The notes beneath the pieces were generated by a model. The model searched no databases. It saw only the letters and a program-made list of their open reading frames with translations, and was not told the DNA's origin. From positions 434,001 to 498,000 of the forward strand of contig NBBA01000002.1 of assembly GCA_002794785.1 (NCBI GenBank): DNA of 64,000 bases, in the 5' to 3' direction. Below are positions 12,932 to 23,885 of the stretch, piece by piece. Source of the stretch: Coniferiporia sulphurascens. Taxonomy: Eukaryota > Basidiomycota > Agaricomycetes > Hymenochaetales > Hymenochaetaceae. Made by a program: the position numbers and the translations under genes. The number at the start of each line of letters is the position of its first letter. The stretch's first letter is position 1.

Positions 12932-14248
12932 CTTCATGATGAGAAGATCCCGACTGTTGATCACCAAGAGCCTTTATGGCAGTGCTGATCAGGTCCTTGA
13001 GGTCGCTTCTGTCGCATTTCATGCCCCTGTGCCTGGGCTTGGCAACTCCGGGATCGGCCTCAGCCCTGATGTCTTCAGGCTTTCGGTGGGACCCAAAGAC
13101 AATGTCATGGATGATGTCCTTGCATCTGTTTGTGCTTGAAAAAATAAGATTGTAAGTATTAAGTAATGTGGCAATCACTGAAGCCACAAAGAAGCAAATG
13201 GACCTACATGGCATCTATAAGCAGATAGTAGGACCATCTATGAACTTCTCGAGCTTTGAGTGAGAGTTCTGCTTCTTCGTTTTGGTAGGGTTTCTTCCTG
13301 GTGTCTCTCAAGCCTCCACTTTAATCCCTGCCACTGGAATATCAGTATCATCATCATCATTGTCTTCATCATCATTGTTGTCACTGTCATCATCACCAGC
13401 ATCTGAACCTTTGTCTCCATCCCCACCACCTGTGTGGCTCAGGAGATGCTGGCAGTCCTTGTACAAATGGAACAGGACTTGCCACCTGCTGATGCACTGT
13501 TTCATAGAGATTTTGTTTTTGAAAATCTTCTGCAACGCCTAAAATGGTTGTGTAAGCGGCATATATGTGCATATAGGGTAAGAATGAAAGCCATACCTCT
13601 TCATATATCTTGCTTATATGCGTTGTGACATTCCTCCAGTTTTGTAAGCCTGCCCAGTCAGCTTATGGCTTCCTGCCTTTCCTGCACTCTTCCTGATGCT
13701 CATACCACTTCCCTATGCATGTGCTGTGTCATGCCACTTCCTGATTCATGTGCTGTGTCATGTGCAAGTATTCCCTTTACATTTACTTTGTTTCCTTTCC
13801 TATTGCACATGCCTTCCCTTTCCACTTTCTGTGGCATGTGTCCTTTCCCTTCCCTTTGCACATGCCTACTTCCCTGCCATGTCCTGGCATGCTCCGGGAC
13901 ATGCCGGAACATTTCCTACTGTACAGATCCATTCTTACATAATCCCTGCACTATTCCTGTTTGCTTTCCACACCTTTGTTGCCCTAGTCTATCTGACAGC
14001 AACAAAGATACCTTTGTCCTTTCTGTCTTAGGCTGAATTTCAGTGTTGCCAACCAGAAGCTTCCAAGTTTTCAGCATCAGTTATATGCTCAAGGAGCATG
14101 ATGCTTTGCTCATTGTCCCATTTAAACTTCTTCGGCTTTGTGGGGATGATGATATCAGCTGCCTTATGTTCCTTTACTGACAGCCCTTTGATTTTGTCAT
14201 TGGAAGTTCCGCCAGCATGTGAGTTCATTCCAGACCTTGACCCCTTCC
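12932..14248. other. Harbinger internal sequence between LTR insertions
   Basis: This segment contains exons of the minus-strand Myb-like gene (about 13140-12935, 13540-13240 and 14228-14040). Between about 13630 and 13990 it holds a T/C-rich stretch with short imperfect repeats of motifs such as CATGTGC and TTCCCTTTCC. The long plus-strand frames there are low-complexity and I do not regard them as genes. Confidence 0.5.
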
Positions 14249-14754
14249 TGTTACAAATTTCCTTTACTCATTGCCTTTATCAGCATTAGTCATCTTTGCT
14301 GACTAAGCTACCTTGTATGCTAACTGATCCTAGCCTCATGATCAGTCAAACTCTTCTATCAGTTTCTGTCTCTTTCCATGCTGACTGATCCTTATTGTTC
14401 GCTCAGTCAGCCTTCCACCTTGTTCTATAGTATTCTATGCATGTATATAAGGACTTGCTTTCAGAGCACTAAGCCTTAAGCTTGTGCTTGTTAAGCCTAC
14501 TGATTAGGTAAGGCTTAATAAGCAATCAATGAGGATCAACTGAATAAGATGAGGTAGAGATGAGATGACAATTGAGCAAGGGTTTCCCCAAGGACTAGTA
14601 GACTGGTGGACTAGTGGCTGGTGACTTAGTATCCCACAGAGGAGATAGTGAATGAGTAGGCTCTTATTGAACGAAGAGCACAAGCTTAAGGCTTAGTGCT
14701 CTGAAAGTGAGTTCTTATATACATGTGTAGAAACCTATGGAACATGATGGAATG

Positions 14755-16082
14755 TGTTAGTAAATTGATGAAAATCGTGATCGCCAGATCAACGGATTAG
14801 CAAGATCGACATGGCAAGACCCGTAACTCTAATCAATACCAGGAACCTATGCCAATGCTGTAAAGATGCAGATCAAGTAGCATGGAAAGCATTTAAGACA
14901 GAATGCAGGATATGACAACTGTCAAATCACATTCGATCATACTACAAGGGAACAACAAGTGGCAGAAAGGCTAGAAGTAATAATCGAACATAGAGCGACT
15001 ACGCTCTCATATCAATTGAATAGATATGTAATCAGTGCTTACACAAGAACCAAGATTTATAATCAGCCACATAATGAATTATGTTATCAAAGGGCAGTTA
15101 TTACATCAACCAATTATGCAGAAGCGGCACACCAAATAGTTCATACTATCAATAAACAATTATGGGAACAACTATTCGCATACAAGGCCAACTTCATAGC
15201 CAAAGGACACACAACAGTAGATTGAAAGGAACCCAATCAAAGACAGGAGTTAGTACCAATAGATAAGGAGATCATAATATGATGGTTCAATGATGAACCA
15301 TCATATAGAGTCACACCCGGGTATAGCAGGATAACAAATATAAACACTATAGGGCCTGAAGAGCTCTTTATGCCAGTAGATGATAGAACACCAGAATGAA
15401 CCCCTTTCAATGCAGCAATGGAAATGACTCAATATTAGTCTACGGTAATAAGTAACAAGCCACAACAAGATAAGATTAAGAAGGCTAGCATAATCGCTGA
15501 GCCACACCAGTATATCTAAGTGTTCGGCTAAGATTAGCCGATGGGAGCATGGCGATCAATTAAAAGACGCAATTGATGAGAGCCAAGTATAGCGCATCAC
15601 ACAGCAGAACCGATTAGGAAATAAGGAGAAGCATCATAGGTATAGTAGTATCCGAGAATGGTTAACTTAGGTATTACACTGTATGACTTGATAGAAACTC
15701 AGGGAAGGTTCTGGCATAAGATAAAGATAGCACAGTAGGCCGTAGAACATACCGGAATATGTAACTGACTCATAAGAAAGCTAAGAATAGTAAATAGCAT
15801 GTACAGGATTGTACCAGAACATTCTTATGACTTATAAATCAAGAGTAGTATGTTGTAGTAGCTACTGGAACATAGTAAATAAGCTACAACATGTAGGGTA
15901 TAAAAGCCCAACATAAAATTGTGGTAAAAAGCAGTTTAATTCATCTCTTGTCTCTTACCACCATCATCAGCTCTAACACTCTAGCGAGTGAAGGGTAACA
16001 AGCCTACCCTAAACTAACTAGTATTATTGTGTGAATCTGTTATCACTTGCTTCAATCCCTTATTCAGGGAGCGAATCTAACA
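14755..16082 (+). mobile_element. Solo LTR, family C (copy 1), innermost of the nest
   Basis: 1328 bp, TGTTAGTAAATTG...ATCTAACA, flanked by GAATG (14750-14754 and 16083-16087). It is 22 bp shorter than copies 2 and 3; a deletion of about 20 bp near 14894 shifts the embedded ORF. A TATAAAAG motif lies near 15900. As the innermost layer it is the latest of the three insertions. Confidence 0.92.
14811..15438 (+). pseudogene. LTR-C embedded ORF, copy 1 (frameshifted)
   Basis: ATG lies 56 nt inside the LTR. The start matches the other copies (MARPVTLINTRNLCQCC), but the deletion after AWKAF breaks the frame. The original frame resumes from about 14940 and runs to TGA at the codon that is also TGA in copies 2, 3 and 5. 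Further stops follow at the WW and PERTP positions. It is non-functional. See the intact-length copy at 26305-26955 for the protein description. Confidence 0.75.
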
Positions 16083-16446
16083 GAATGCTGACTGAGCAAA
16101 GACAAAGGTCAGTCAGCATGGAAGGGAGTAGAAACTGGTAGAAGAATCTGACTGATCATGAGACTAGGATCAGTCAGCATACAAGTAGAATTAGTCAGTG
16201 AAGATGACTAATGCTGATAAAGGCGATGAGTAAAGGAAATTTGTAACAGTGCTCTTCATTCAATAGAGCCTACTCAATCACTATCTCCTTTATGGGATAT
16301 TAAGTCACCAGTCACCAGCCCAACAGTCTACTAGTCCTTGGGGAAACCCTTGCTCAATCATTGTCTCATCTCTACCTTGTTTCTACTTGGTCAATCCTCG
16401 TTGATTGCTTATTAAGCCTTACCTAATCAGTAGGCTTAACACTTCC

Positions 16447-17130
16447 CTGTCACCTTACCCTTGGGTGTTTTTCCTTTCGCTTTCTTCTTTTTTGTATCCT
16501 CTTCATTAGGAACACTGACATCCAGCACGACCTTGTTCTGAGGTATGCTGGGCATCCCTTGTAGGTGCAAGGGAATCTGTCCCACATCAATGGATGCAAT
16601 CCTGTGACACCAGGGCGATGTTCAAATACCATAATTGTCGACATAGTAGTGGCCTTCCAGTCTGATGTCTGGAGTGCCCACATCAATGGATCCAAACCTG
16701 AAAAGACCTGGAGGAGCAGCCAGGAAATTTGCATATGGTGCTGGTGAGTGCTGATGGGTTTGTGGGGATGGGGATGCAATGTCTGAAGTAATCGGGTGCA
16801 TATTCAGTGTCTCGGATGTGCTCACAAACTGAGATATGTCAGTTGTAGCGCCTGTAAAATCCCCAAATGTGAAGATTTGGTGCTCATTATGTGCACCCAG
16901 ATCATGTGCAGAAGGTGATGGAGTCTGGAGGGTGTGTTTGGTATGTTCTTGCTCCATTTCTGAAGATTCTGGCTAACTGTTGAATTGGGGAATAAATTTT
17001 TTTGTTGTGCATTTGTTCTGTCCTTGCAGTTGTGGCAAAAATTCCTTATTTTGGAGTTGCTTACAGAAATGCGGCACAGGCATGCCAAACAGTTGCGAAG
17101 TCGCAGTTACAATCTGTGTCTCATTCATCA
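16447..17130. other. Harbinger 5' part of Myb-like gene and flank
   Basis: Holds the Pro/Ser-rich minus-strand N-terminal exon of the Myb-like gene (16957-16622) and a Lys/Arg-rich stretch near 16500-16450. Beyond about 16960 nothing clear is seen. I could not identify the Harbinger terminal inverted repeats with confidence. Confidence 0.4.
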
Positions 17131-17132
17131 GC

Positions 17133-17258
17133 AAAAAACCATTAACCTATATTTTGCTATTTTTTACTATTTTTTACTATTTTTCACTATTTTTCACTAT
17201 ATAGCACTATATAGTGAAAAATAGCAGAAAATAGCAAAAAATAGGTTAATGGTTTTTC
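17133..17258. repeat. Near-perfect hairpin, MITE-like
   Basis: The left arm begins AAAAACCATTAACCTAT and the right arm ends ATAGGTTAATGGTTTTT. Between them are repeats of CTATTTTT/ACTATTTTTC that pair with GAAAAATAG. The whole 126-bp unit folds on itself with a TATAGTG-type centre. No coding capacity. It is probably a small non-autonomous inverted-repeat element. Confidence 0.7.
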
Positions 17259-17294
17259 CTGATGTTTCTCATTGGCATTGCAGATACTAATATA

Positions 17295-17480
17295 GAAGGA
17301 CCCTACAATTACATACAATGCTGGGAAAATTCTACAATCATATGATAACATGCAATTGAGAGGGGCTAATGTCCCTCTGCTGTCACTGCAATCATGCATA
17401 AGTCCTACTCAATTACATGGCAGTGCACAATGGCAGGATTTTTTCGGCATTGTATGTAATTGTAGGGTCCTTCCTTATTA
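17295..17480. repeat. Inverted repeat, MITE-like (about 185 bp)
   Basis: The left arm GAAGGACCCTACAATTACAT (from 17297) is matched in reverse by ATGTAATTGTAGGGTCCTTC (ending about 17473), with a CATTG/CAATG extension on each side. The central about 110 bp is non-coding. It resembles a foldback or MITE element. Confidence 0.65.
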
Positions 17481-18408
17481 AGGACTACCCGGCCTTGCCA
17501 TTCCACTTATAATTGAGACAGTGTTTACAGGCTCAAAAGTAGCCCCTCCATGGAGATGGCCGATGTAAAATTTTATGTGTTATGTAATCAACTCTATAAT
17601 AAGGAATTCTGCCTACAACAGACCAAAAAATACCATAAAAATCAGATAAAATGAGCTAGACATCACTGTATGAGATTTCTATGCTAATGCATGTTTTTTA
17701 GACTAAGAAAGCTACATAATGTGGACTACATGCAATGCACAAGTAATCATCCAAAAAAGAAATTGAAGATCGACAGGGGCCATGCACAAGGTGTATTTGA
17801 TTTATGTACAAACTAAGCCATAATATTGAAACTCCAACACTTTCCACCATATAACCATGACTCTTGAGTCATGGTTGGGGATGGCAGGAATTTTTGCTCA
17901 AAAAGGAAACCGCCAAGCTGCTGGTTCCAATCTCCTTTCCCAATATCAACCCAAACTACTGGTAAGAATGTCTGCCATACTTTCCATCACTCCTTGCCAT
18001 GTAATTGAGATGGGCTATAAGCCATTAACCGAGAAGGGCTAGTACTGTAAAAAAAGGTATTGGGCCCTTCCAGCACAGCTGGTCCTATCAATGTTGAGTA
18101 GGATGAAGAGATATCAAGTACGAGCAAGGATGGACACCAAGCATCAACCACGCAAATGGCAGTCAGGGAGAAGTCTCGGGACCAGCTTTTCCGGCCCTCG
18201 GCACAAACCTCACTCTGCGTCCCAGATCCCTCTTATTGGACCTCAGTTCACACGATTTCTAATTCAACAATACCTCGGGTAACACCAATTGCTTTCCAGT
18301 CTACCATTATTGTATGCCCCTCTCTTACAAAGTCACTTCCTCAGACAAAACTTGGTTTTCCGGCCTCCACACCATGGGTATGCAATCGAAAGAGTTCTTC
18401 TTGAGTAG
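17481..18408. other. Non-coding, repeat-derived sequence
   Basis: Only short frames on +; no motif recognised. AT-rich to about 17830, then more mixed. Probably degraded transposon DNA between the inverted repeats on either side. Confidence 0.35.
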
Positions 18409-18709
18409 AGGCAATGCTGCGCAAGTAATGTCAGCATGGGAATAAGTCACCCCTTACCAAAATGGGGACATGCCATGTCCGGCAGGTGCATAGCTGTATC
18501 TTAGGATATGGACTAAAAAAAAATCAAGCTTGGAGACCACATGATCCTATGAGTACTGAGCACTTTCTCTCACCAAAGACCTGAAAGTGCATATCCAAGC
18601 CATAAAGTTATTTGCAGAAAATGACAGGTTCTATGCACTTGCCAGACATGGCATGTCCTCGTTTTGGTAGGGGATGACTTATTCCCACAGTACTGGCATT
18701 GCTCATGCC
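18409..18709. repeat. Foldback inverted repeat (about 300 bp)
   Basis: The left arm from 18410 (GGCAATGCTG...GGGAATAAGTCA, then ACATGCCATGTCC and GGTGCATAG) is matched by the reverse complement of the right arm ending at 18709 (CTATGCACTTGCC, GACATGGCATGTC, TGACTTATTCCC, GGCATTGCTCATGCC). The loop is about 90 bp. The arms are about 80-85% identical by eye and no ORF lies inside. It ends just upstream of the LINE. Confidence 0.65.
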
Positions 18710-18759
18710 AATGAGCTCATCCTCCTTGTCCTCTAACCACCACTATCTAGGTAGTCTTT

Positions 18760-21492
18760 ATGAGCACTTTGCCCTCTATGTCTGATCAACAACAACAACA
18801 ACAACAAAACCCCCATCCCATCAACAAGACTTTCTCCACCCCCTCCATTTCAATGAGGGGTGGTTTTCGGTCCTCTCATGGTCGGGGCATTAACCCACTG
18901 TATCCAGCAGGAATGGTTGCTGCTCACTCCTCCTCTTTTTCGGGGTCGATCACTAGCTCCTCCCATGCACCCACAGTGCCCCCTAAAGTCCTCCCCACAG
19001 TTTCCCCACTGGCGGCGGAGATCACTTCCCATCAACCCTTCCACCCACCATCCCGCCCCCCTTCTGAGGCGAGTGTTAGGTGGCGGCCAGGAATAACTCG
19101 ACAGGGCCCTGAAGAGATCGACAAAATGCTGACTAGCACAAAAGGAACACCTAGTAATCTGAGGGGAGACTCAGAGGGACTATGTTCAGATCACACATAA
19201 TGCTAAGTCGACATGACAGTAAGTAGATTGCTCAAATGAAAAGACCATACAGGTAAATACCTAAGTTGACACGACAGTAAGTAGAAGAGAAGAACAGGAA
19301 ACAATAATGTTCAGCTCAACTACTTATAGGGCTGGGGTGTCATGTGAAGGTGTTACCAAAAGGGAAAGGTCACAAGTCATAATGAGTCATTCGACTAAAG
19401 GGGATCAGGGAAACAGGTGATCATGCCGAAAGGGGAAATGTGAAAGGAAAGAAATGAAAAGGGGAAAAGGATCAGAGGTAGATGAAAAAGGAAAGAAGAT
19501 TGACTGCATCTAACAGCGAGCAATCATGGATCTGGCCAGGGCTTGGCTGCTCTCTCGACCCTGGCATCCCCAGGGTTTGTTCTCTTTGGGCCCCGTGCAG
19601 GGCATCCTCTCCTCGAGGGTCAAACCGACCTCTTTTCTCTGGCGTCTCCTGCTCCCCAGGAACCCCAATCCACTCTCGGTTCCATGTGGGCAAACCCCGC
19701 TGTGGCCTCCTCTCTAGATGCCCCTGCCCCCTCTACCACCCCTCCGGGTGGTGGGGGTGTGGCTCCCCGAGTGGACGAGACCCCTTGTGGCCCGTCCCGC
19801 CCTGCCTCTGCTGCCATTGCCTCCAACTCTGACACTGAAATGTCAGAGGCTGTGGAGGAGGATGCACAGATGTCCTCAGCTTCTGCTCGGAAAAAGTGCA
19901 AGTCCACCCTCACTCGGCCCCCCTTGTTCCCTAAGGCAGAGGAACTCCGGGTCCCCTATCTACGGCTAGCCGCTACTACTGCCATGCGTGCTTCCCACCA
20001 ACTTCTCGCTCTCGGACAGACGACGACGGCGTCAGCTGCCAAGACTGCCTCTCTACTCGGCGAGATTGCCTTTGTGGTCAATTCTCTCCAGCATGCTTTG
20101 GTCCAGGAGGATCCTCTAGCCTGCTCTGCCACCATGCAAGCCTTCCAGGCGGTGGCTGGCCCCACTCCTAGCCTGGCTTCGGCACAGGCCCCCACTCTTG
20201 CCCCCCCCCAGCCTTCCCTGACTGTGGCCAGTCCCCTCCCCCCTCCCTCCCTGCCCCAGCAGATGGTCCAGGTCATGTCTGACCTGACACACCAAATGTC
20301 CTTCATGATGCAGCAGATGGATGCCCTCGAATGCCCACCCCCCTGCTCCACTGGGGTCGGGTCTGCCTCTTCCGGAGACAGGAAAGGGAAGGGTAAAGCC
20401 TCCCCTAGTACTGCCCCTCCTCCGCCACAAGGACCTTCGGGCCCTTCTAACCTCACTGCCGGGTCCACCTTGCCAACACCTGTCCCTCCAGGTCTTACCG
20501 TGGGTGGGGCTACCCCTGCCACTGCGCCTGCTACTGCAGCCCCAGTGCCGACAGGGGCCCCCACTACTGCTAGCACTGTGAAACAAGAGCCGAAGCGTGC
20601 AGTCCTCCTGGTTATCTGTACCATTATGGACCCGACCCTCGCCATCTGCTTCCATGGGGCCCCCCCCCCTGCTGATGTGCGCCCCACCAACTCCCAGACA
20701 ATGATTAATGTCAGGACCGCCCTCTCACACTTTCCCACTGCAGCCAAACTGGTCGTACATGCCACCCACTGGAATGAGCGAGGCAACTGCTTCATTATGT
20801 TCACTCACAACACTCACATCCCTACTATGAACAGTGTGAAGGAAGTTGTGATGGCGGCCATCCAAAGTGTCTACCCTGCCACAGTCTCCCAACTTGTATC
20901 TTGGGCCTGCCTCCAAATTGCCGAAGTCCCTATGCGCCCAGCGCCGGGCCTCCCTGCCTTCACTGCTGCCGACCTCCAGTCGGAGTTCTGCGCAGCCAAC
21001 CCTCACCTCCTCTCTCTCCCAATCACCCTAGAGCCCGACTGGACCCGGGCCTACGAGCTGCTTGGTGAGGATATCATGTCTGCCCCTATCACATTCTCCT
21101 TCGAGGACCCTACAGGCTCCCAGTCTGCAGCCATCCTGTCTACCCCCAGGAACCATGTTGTCTACATGTTCAGATGGTGCCTCAAACTCGTCGCCCAATG
21201 TGACCTTCCTCGCCTCATCCAGTGCACCAAATGCACTGCTTTGGGCCACCTCACCAACAACTGCAGGAACTGCCCCTGGGCGTGCTTTATCTGTGCAGGC
21301 CATCACCAAACTGACAACCATCGCATGCACTGCCCAGGCTGCATCCGGGACACCCTCCCAGCTACCTCCCCCTGCACTCACCCCCCCAAATGCTCAAATT
21401 GCTCCAGTGAACACTGTGCTGACTCTTCCAGCTGCCCCAAACAGCGTGGCTGTGCCCATTCCTCTTTCGCCCCACCCCCAGTAGATGAGTAG
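18760..21492 (+). pseudogene. LINE ORF1, gag-like zinc-knuckle protein
   Basis: ATG at 18760, Gln-rich start (SDQQQQQQQNP). The frame runs to 19073, is broken by LTR F plus its duplication (19074-19520), and resumes in the same frame at 19521-21492. This explains why the downstream part has no convincing start codon of its own. The protein is about 760 aa. The middle is Pro/Ala/Thr-rich and the C-terminus has three Cys/His clusters at about 21216-21450: CTKCTALGHLTNNC (CX2CX4HX4C), CFICAGHHQTDNHRMHC and CSNCSSEHCADSSSC. Such triple knuckles are usual in I/Tad-type LINE ORF1 proteins, which bind the element RNA. The stop overlaps the ORF2 start by 8 nt. Confidence 0.85.
19074..19515. mobile_element. 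Solo LTR, family F, inside LINE ORF1
   Basis: 442 bp, TGTTAGGTGG...GCATCTAACA, flanked by GCGAG (19069-19073 and 19516-19520). Its removal restores a single open frame for ORF1. It contains a 24-25-bp tandem motif (CTAAGTCGACATGACAGTAA at 19203 and a close copy at 19261). The termini TGTTAG/CTAACA are shared with families C, D (5' end only) and E, but the interior is different. Confidence 0.88.
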
Positions 21493-21642
21493 TCCCTGGA
21501 CGTTTATGCAACACAATGTTGCAATGTCCCAAGTGCACATTGAAGCACTCGTCCACTCTCTCTCATCTACCCCTGGTGCTCCCTCTCCCCCTTCAGTTAT
21601 CCTTTTCCAGGAACCCCCTTGGTACCAAATCCGCACCTCCCC

Positions 21643-22067
21643 TGTTAGGGCAACACTATACACCAACAAGGTGCACAGGTTCTACCAGTGAAACAACTTA
21701 GGAAAGTGAGATGCAAGTTGACAAGGAGGGATCACACAGAGATAGTGGATATCCTCAGAGAACTTGACTGAGTTCCCTAGGTCTGCATTGGTTGCTACTT
21801 ATACACATTTGACTACTTAAGGGCAGGTCAAATCTATAATAAACTACCAATCAGAAGCATGAGACAGTCATGACGCCATTACTATGTAATATGTCACCAT
21901 ACTGATGCAATATGGCGTCATTGCTCTAGAACCTTCTATTGTGACGTCATAGATCTAGAACTATCTGTGCCTGCTTACTACTGATCAGACGAAGCATACC
22001 TAATGACTAATCCATCATTATATAATAAAAGATGAAACATGAATTGAAAAACGTATATATCATAACA
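21643..22067 (-). mobile_element. Solo LTR, family D, inside LINE ORF2
   Basis: 425 bp, TGTTAGGGCA...ATATCATAACA, flanked by TCCCC (21638-21642 and 22068-22072). Excision rejoins the endonuclease frame (TSP followed by SMVLATG). A TATA-like GTGTATAAG on the minus strand suggests minus orientation. It holds several TGACG/CGTCA motifs around 21868-21950, including one palindromic TGACGTCA that resembles an ATF/CREB site. Confidence 0.85.
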
Positions 22068-23885
22068 TCCCCCTCTATGGTTTTGGCCACAGGTACGCCA
22101 GTCTTCGGTTTCCCTGCCATGCCCAACTACCACATCTTTGTGCCCCCCTCCTCGGGAGGCACCAAACTAACACGCCCATGTGTGGTCACACTGGTTCACC
22201 AGTCCATCCCTCTGTCCTGAGTGGTTCTGGATGCCTTGTGCTCCCCCACCCACAACATACTCACGCTAATTTTTGATACTGGCCTTGGGCCTCTCTTTGT
22301 CACTAATGTATACAATCACGATGCCAATAAAAAAGATACCATCTCCTCCCTTGCTCTACTTGAGCTCCCTCTGAGTGCACACTGGCTGGTTGCTGGGGAC
22401 TTCAATCTCCATTCCATCCACTGGGACCATGGCTCCCACTCCGCTAGCGATGCCCAAAAAGCATGCCCGCTTGAACATTGGGCTGCCTCACACACCATGC
22501 ACCTCCTCAATCAGCCGGGCTTCAATACCCAGTGACACGCTTCTACCCAATTCACCGAATCAGTCATCGACCTTGCATGGGCTTCCCCTTCTTTAGAAGA
22601 CCTCGCTTTGGGTGATTCCTGGACATGGTCATGGGACACCCCCTCTGGATCTGACCATGCTGTTATCACCTGGTCCCTCCCCCTCTCTTCTATGCCGCAC
22701 ATCGACCCATTTCTCTGCCCGAAGTATGATGACTCGCTCTCTACTGAATGGCTGGAAGCACTCGATGTGCCCCTTACTGCCGCCTTCGCCCTTCCCGGCT
22801 CCACCCCTCGCCTCCTTGACATCAAAGTCGCCGCTATTCATGCCACACTCATCCTTGCCACTGATCTTTCTCACCCCCCTCCACACAGAAGGCGGGGGGC
22901 CACAAGGTCAAGTGGTGGGATGGTTCCTGCCATGCTCACATGGTTGCTTTGCAAGGGGCCACCACAGAGAATTGTACCACGCTCCGACATCAGTTGGCTG
23001 GCATCTTTTGCTGCGCAAAACACACATGGGCTGACTCGTTTACTGCCACCATCAAGCCAGACAAGATCTGGCCTATGGCGAAATGGGCAATGGGCACACG
23101 ACATGCACCCATTCCGGCCCTCGTTACCGGCCGGACCACCACAAACTCCCCTTCGGAAAAGGCTGCGGCCTTTTGGGCAAAATACTTCGGATCACAGCCC
23201 TCTGCTGCCCTCCCACCGACGTACTCTTTCGTCGGCTCCTGCCCTATGCATGATCACGCCATCCTCATGGAAGAGCTCAACCATGCCCTAAATCTCACCT
23301 CTAATTCCAGTGTGCCCGGCATCATGGGCATTGGCTACCAGGCCCTCAAAAGTCTGCACACTGCCCACAGTGTACTGCTTCTCGCTCTCTATAATGAGTG
23401 CTTGGCGGCAGGCCACCACCCCCATCCTTGGAAGGATGCTAAAGTGGTTATGCTGCGCAAACTGAATAAGAAAGACCCCATGGCGCTTAATGCGTACTGC
23501 CCTATCACTCTCAAGGAAACTATGGGCAAACTCCTTGAGAAGATCATTGCCAATCGCATCCAGTTCATCACCAATGAACTCAGAGTGCTCCCCCCTTCCC
23601 AATATGGTACCCGACAAAAATTGGGCATACTGGATGCCGCTTCCGACCTCGTCAATGAAATTGAGTCCGCATGGGCCAAACACCATGTCACCTCGGCTTT
23701 GGCTGTGGATGTCGCGGGTTTCTTCCTGTTGGTCCAACACCCCCACTTGATGGCCGTCCTCTCTGAACTTGGGTTCCCCCCACTCCTTATTTCATGGGTC
23801 CTTTCCTTTGTCTCAGATCATCAAGTGGCCCTGTTGTTCGACAGGTTTACAGACACACTTACCCCCATTCCCAATATGGGGGTAC

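Larger units (their letters stand above)
14489..16248 (-). mobile_element. Solo LTR, family B (copy 3), nested in copy 2
   Basis: TGTTAAGCCTAC...TTTGTAACA, flanked by GTGCT (14484-14488 and 16249-16253). It is inverted relative to the copy-2 LTR it interrupts. The net length without the nested family-C LTR is 427 bp. Confidence 0.92.
14249..16441 (+). mobile_element. Solo LTR, family B (copy 2), outermost of a 3-layer nest
   Basis: TGTTACAAATTTCC...AGGCTTAACA with flanking CTTCC at 14244-14248 and 16442-16446. Excluding the nested copy B3 and its duplication (14489-16253) the net length is 428 bp. A TATA-like GTATATAAG lies near 14449. It sits in the Myb-like gene of the Harbinger element. 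Confidence 0.92.
11652..16957 (-). pseudogene. Harbinger-associated Myb/SANT-like gene, broken
   Basis: Minus-strand exons read from about 16957 down to 11652. The N-terminal part (16957-16622, Pro/Ser/Thr-rich) is followed by a Myb/SANT-like segment at 14228-14040 (KFKWDNEQSIMLLEHITDAE), an acidic low-complexity linker around 13400-13330 (Asp/Asn-rich), a segment at about 13140-12935 (KDIIHDIVFGSHRKPEDIRA) and a C-terminal coiled-coil-like region at 11903-11652 (HECNKHEATLANLQVKIEQQ). Harbinger elements characteristically carry a second, Myb-like gene whose product helps the transposase bind DNA and enter the nucleus; convergent placement next to the transposase fits. It is interrupted by the nested LTR stack 14249-16446 and by LTR B1/A at 11936-12931. 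Exon borders are approximate. Confidence 0.65.

Noticed and set aside
13665..14036. Cys/Ser/Pro-rich ORFs of 111-123 aa
   Set aside because: Low-complexity T/C-rich sequence with short repeats inside the decayed Harbinger element, open in several frames at once.
14249..16441. A single 2.2-kb novel element
   Set aside because: Three sets of nested duplications and the constant 427-428-bp net lengths show it is three stacked LTRs.
17131..18709. CRISPR-like array
   Set aside because: The repeats are inverted-arm pairs, not regularly spaced direct repeats, and the DNA is fungal.
19956..20804. 282-aa minus-strand ORF opposite LINE ORF1
   Set aside because: A Gly/Ala/Arg-rich shadow of the Pro/Ala-rich ORF1; the zinc-knuckle frame on + is the real one.
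19543..21492. A separate 649-aa gene starting at a TTG near 19543
   Set aside because: It is the continuation of LINE ORF1 from 18760 after excision of LTR F; the frame joins exactly and no ATG is needed.
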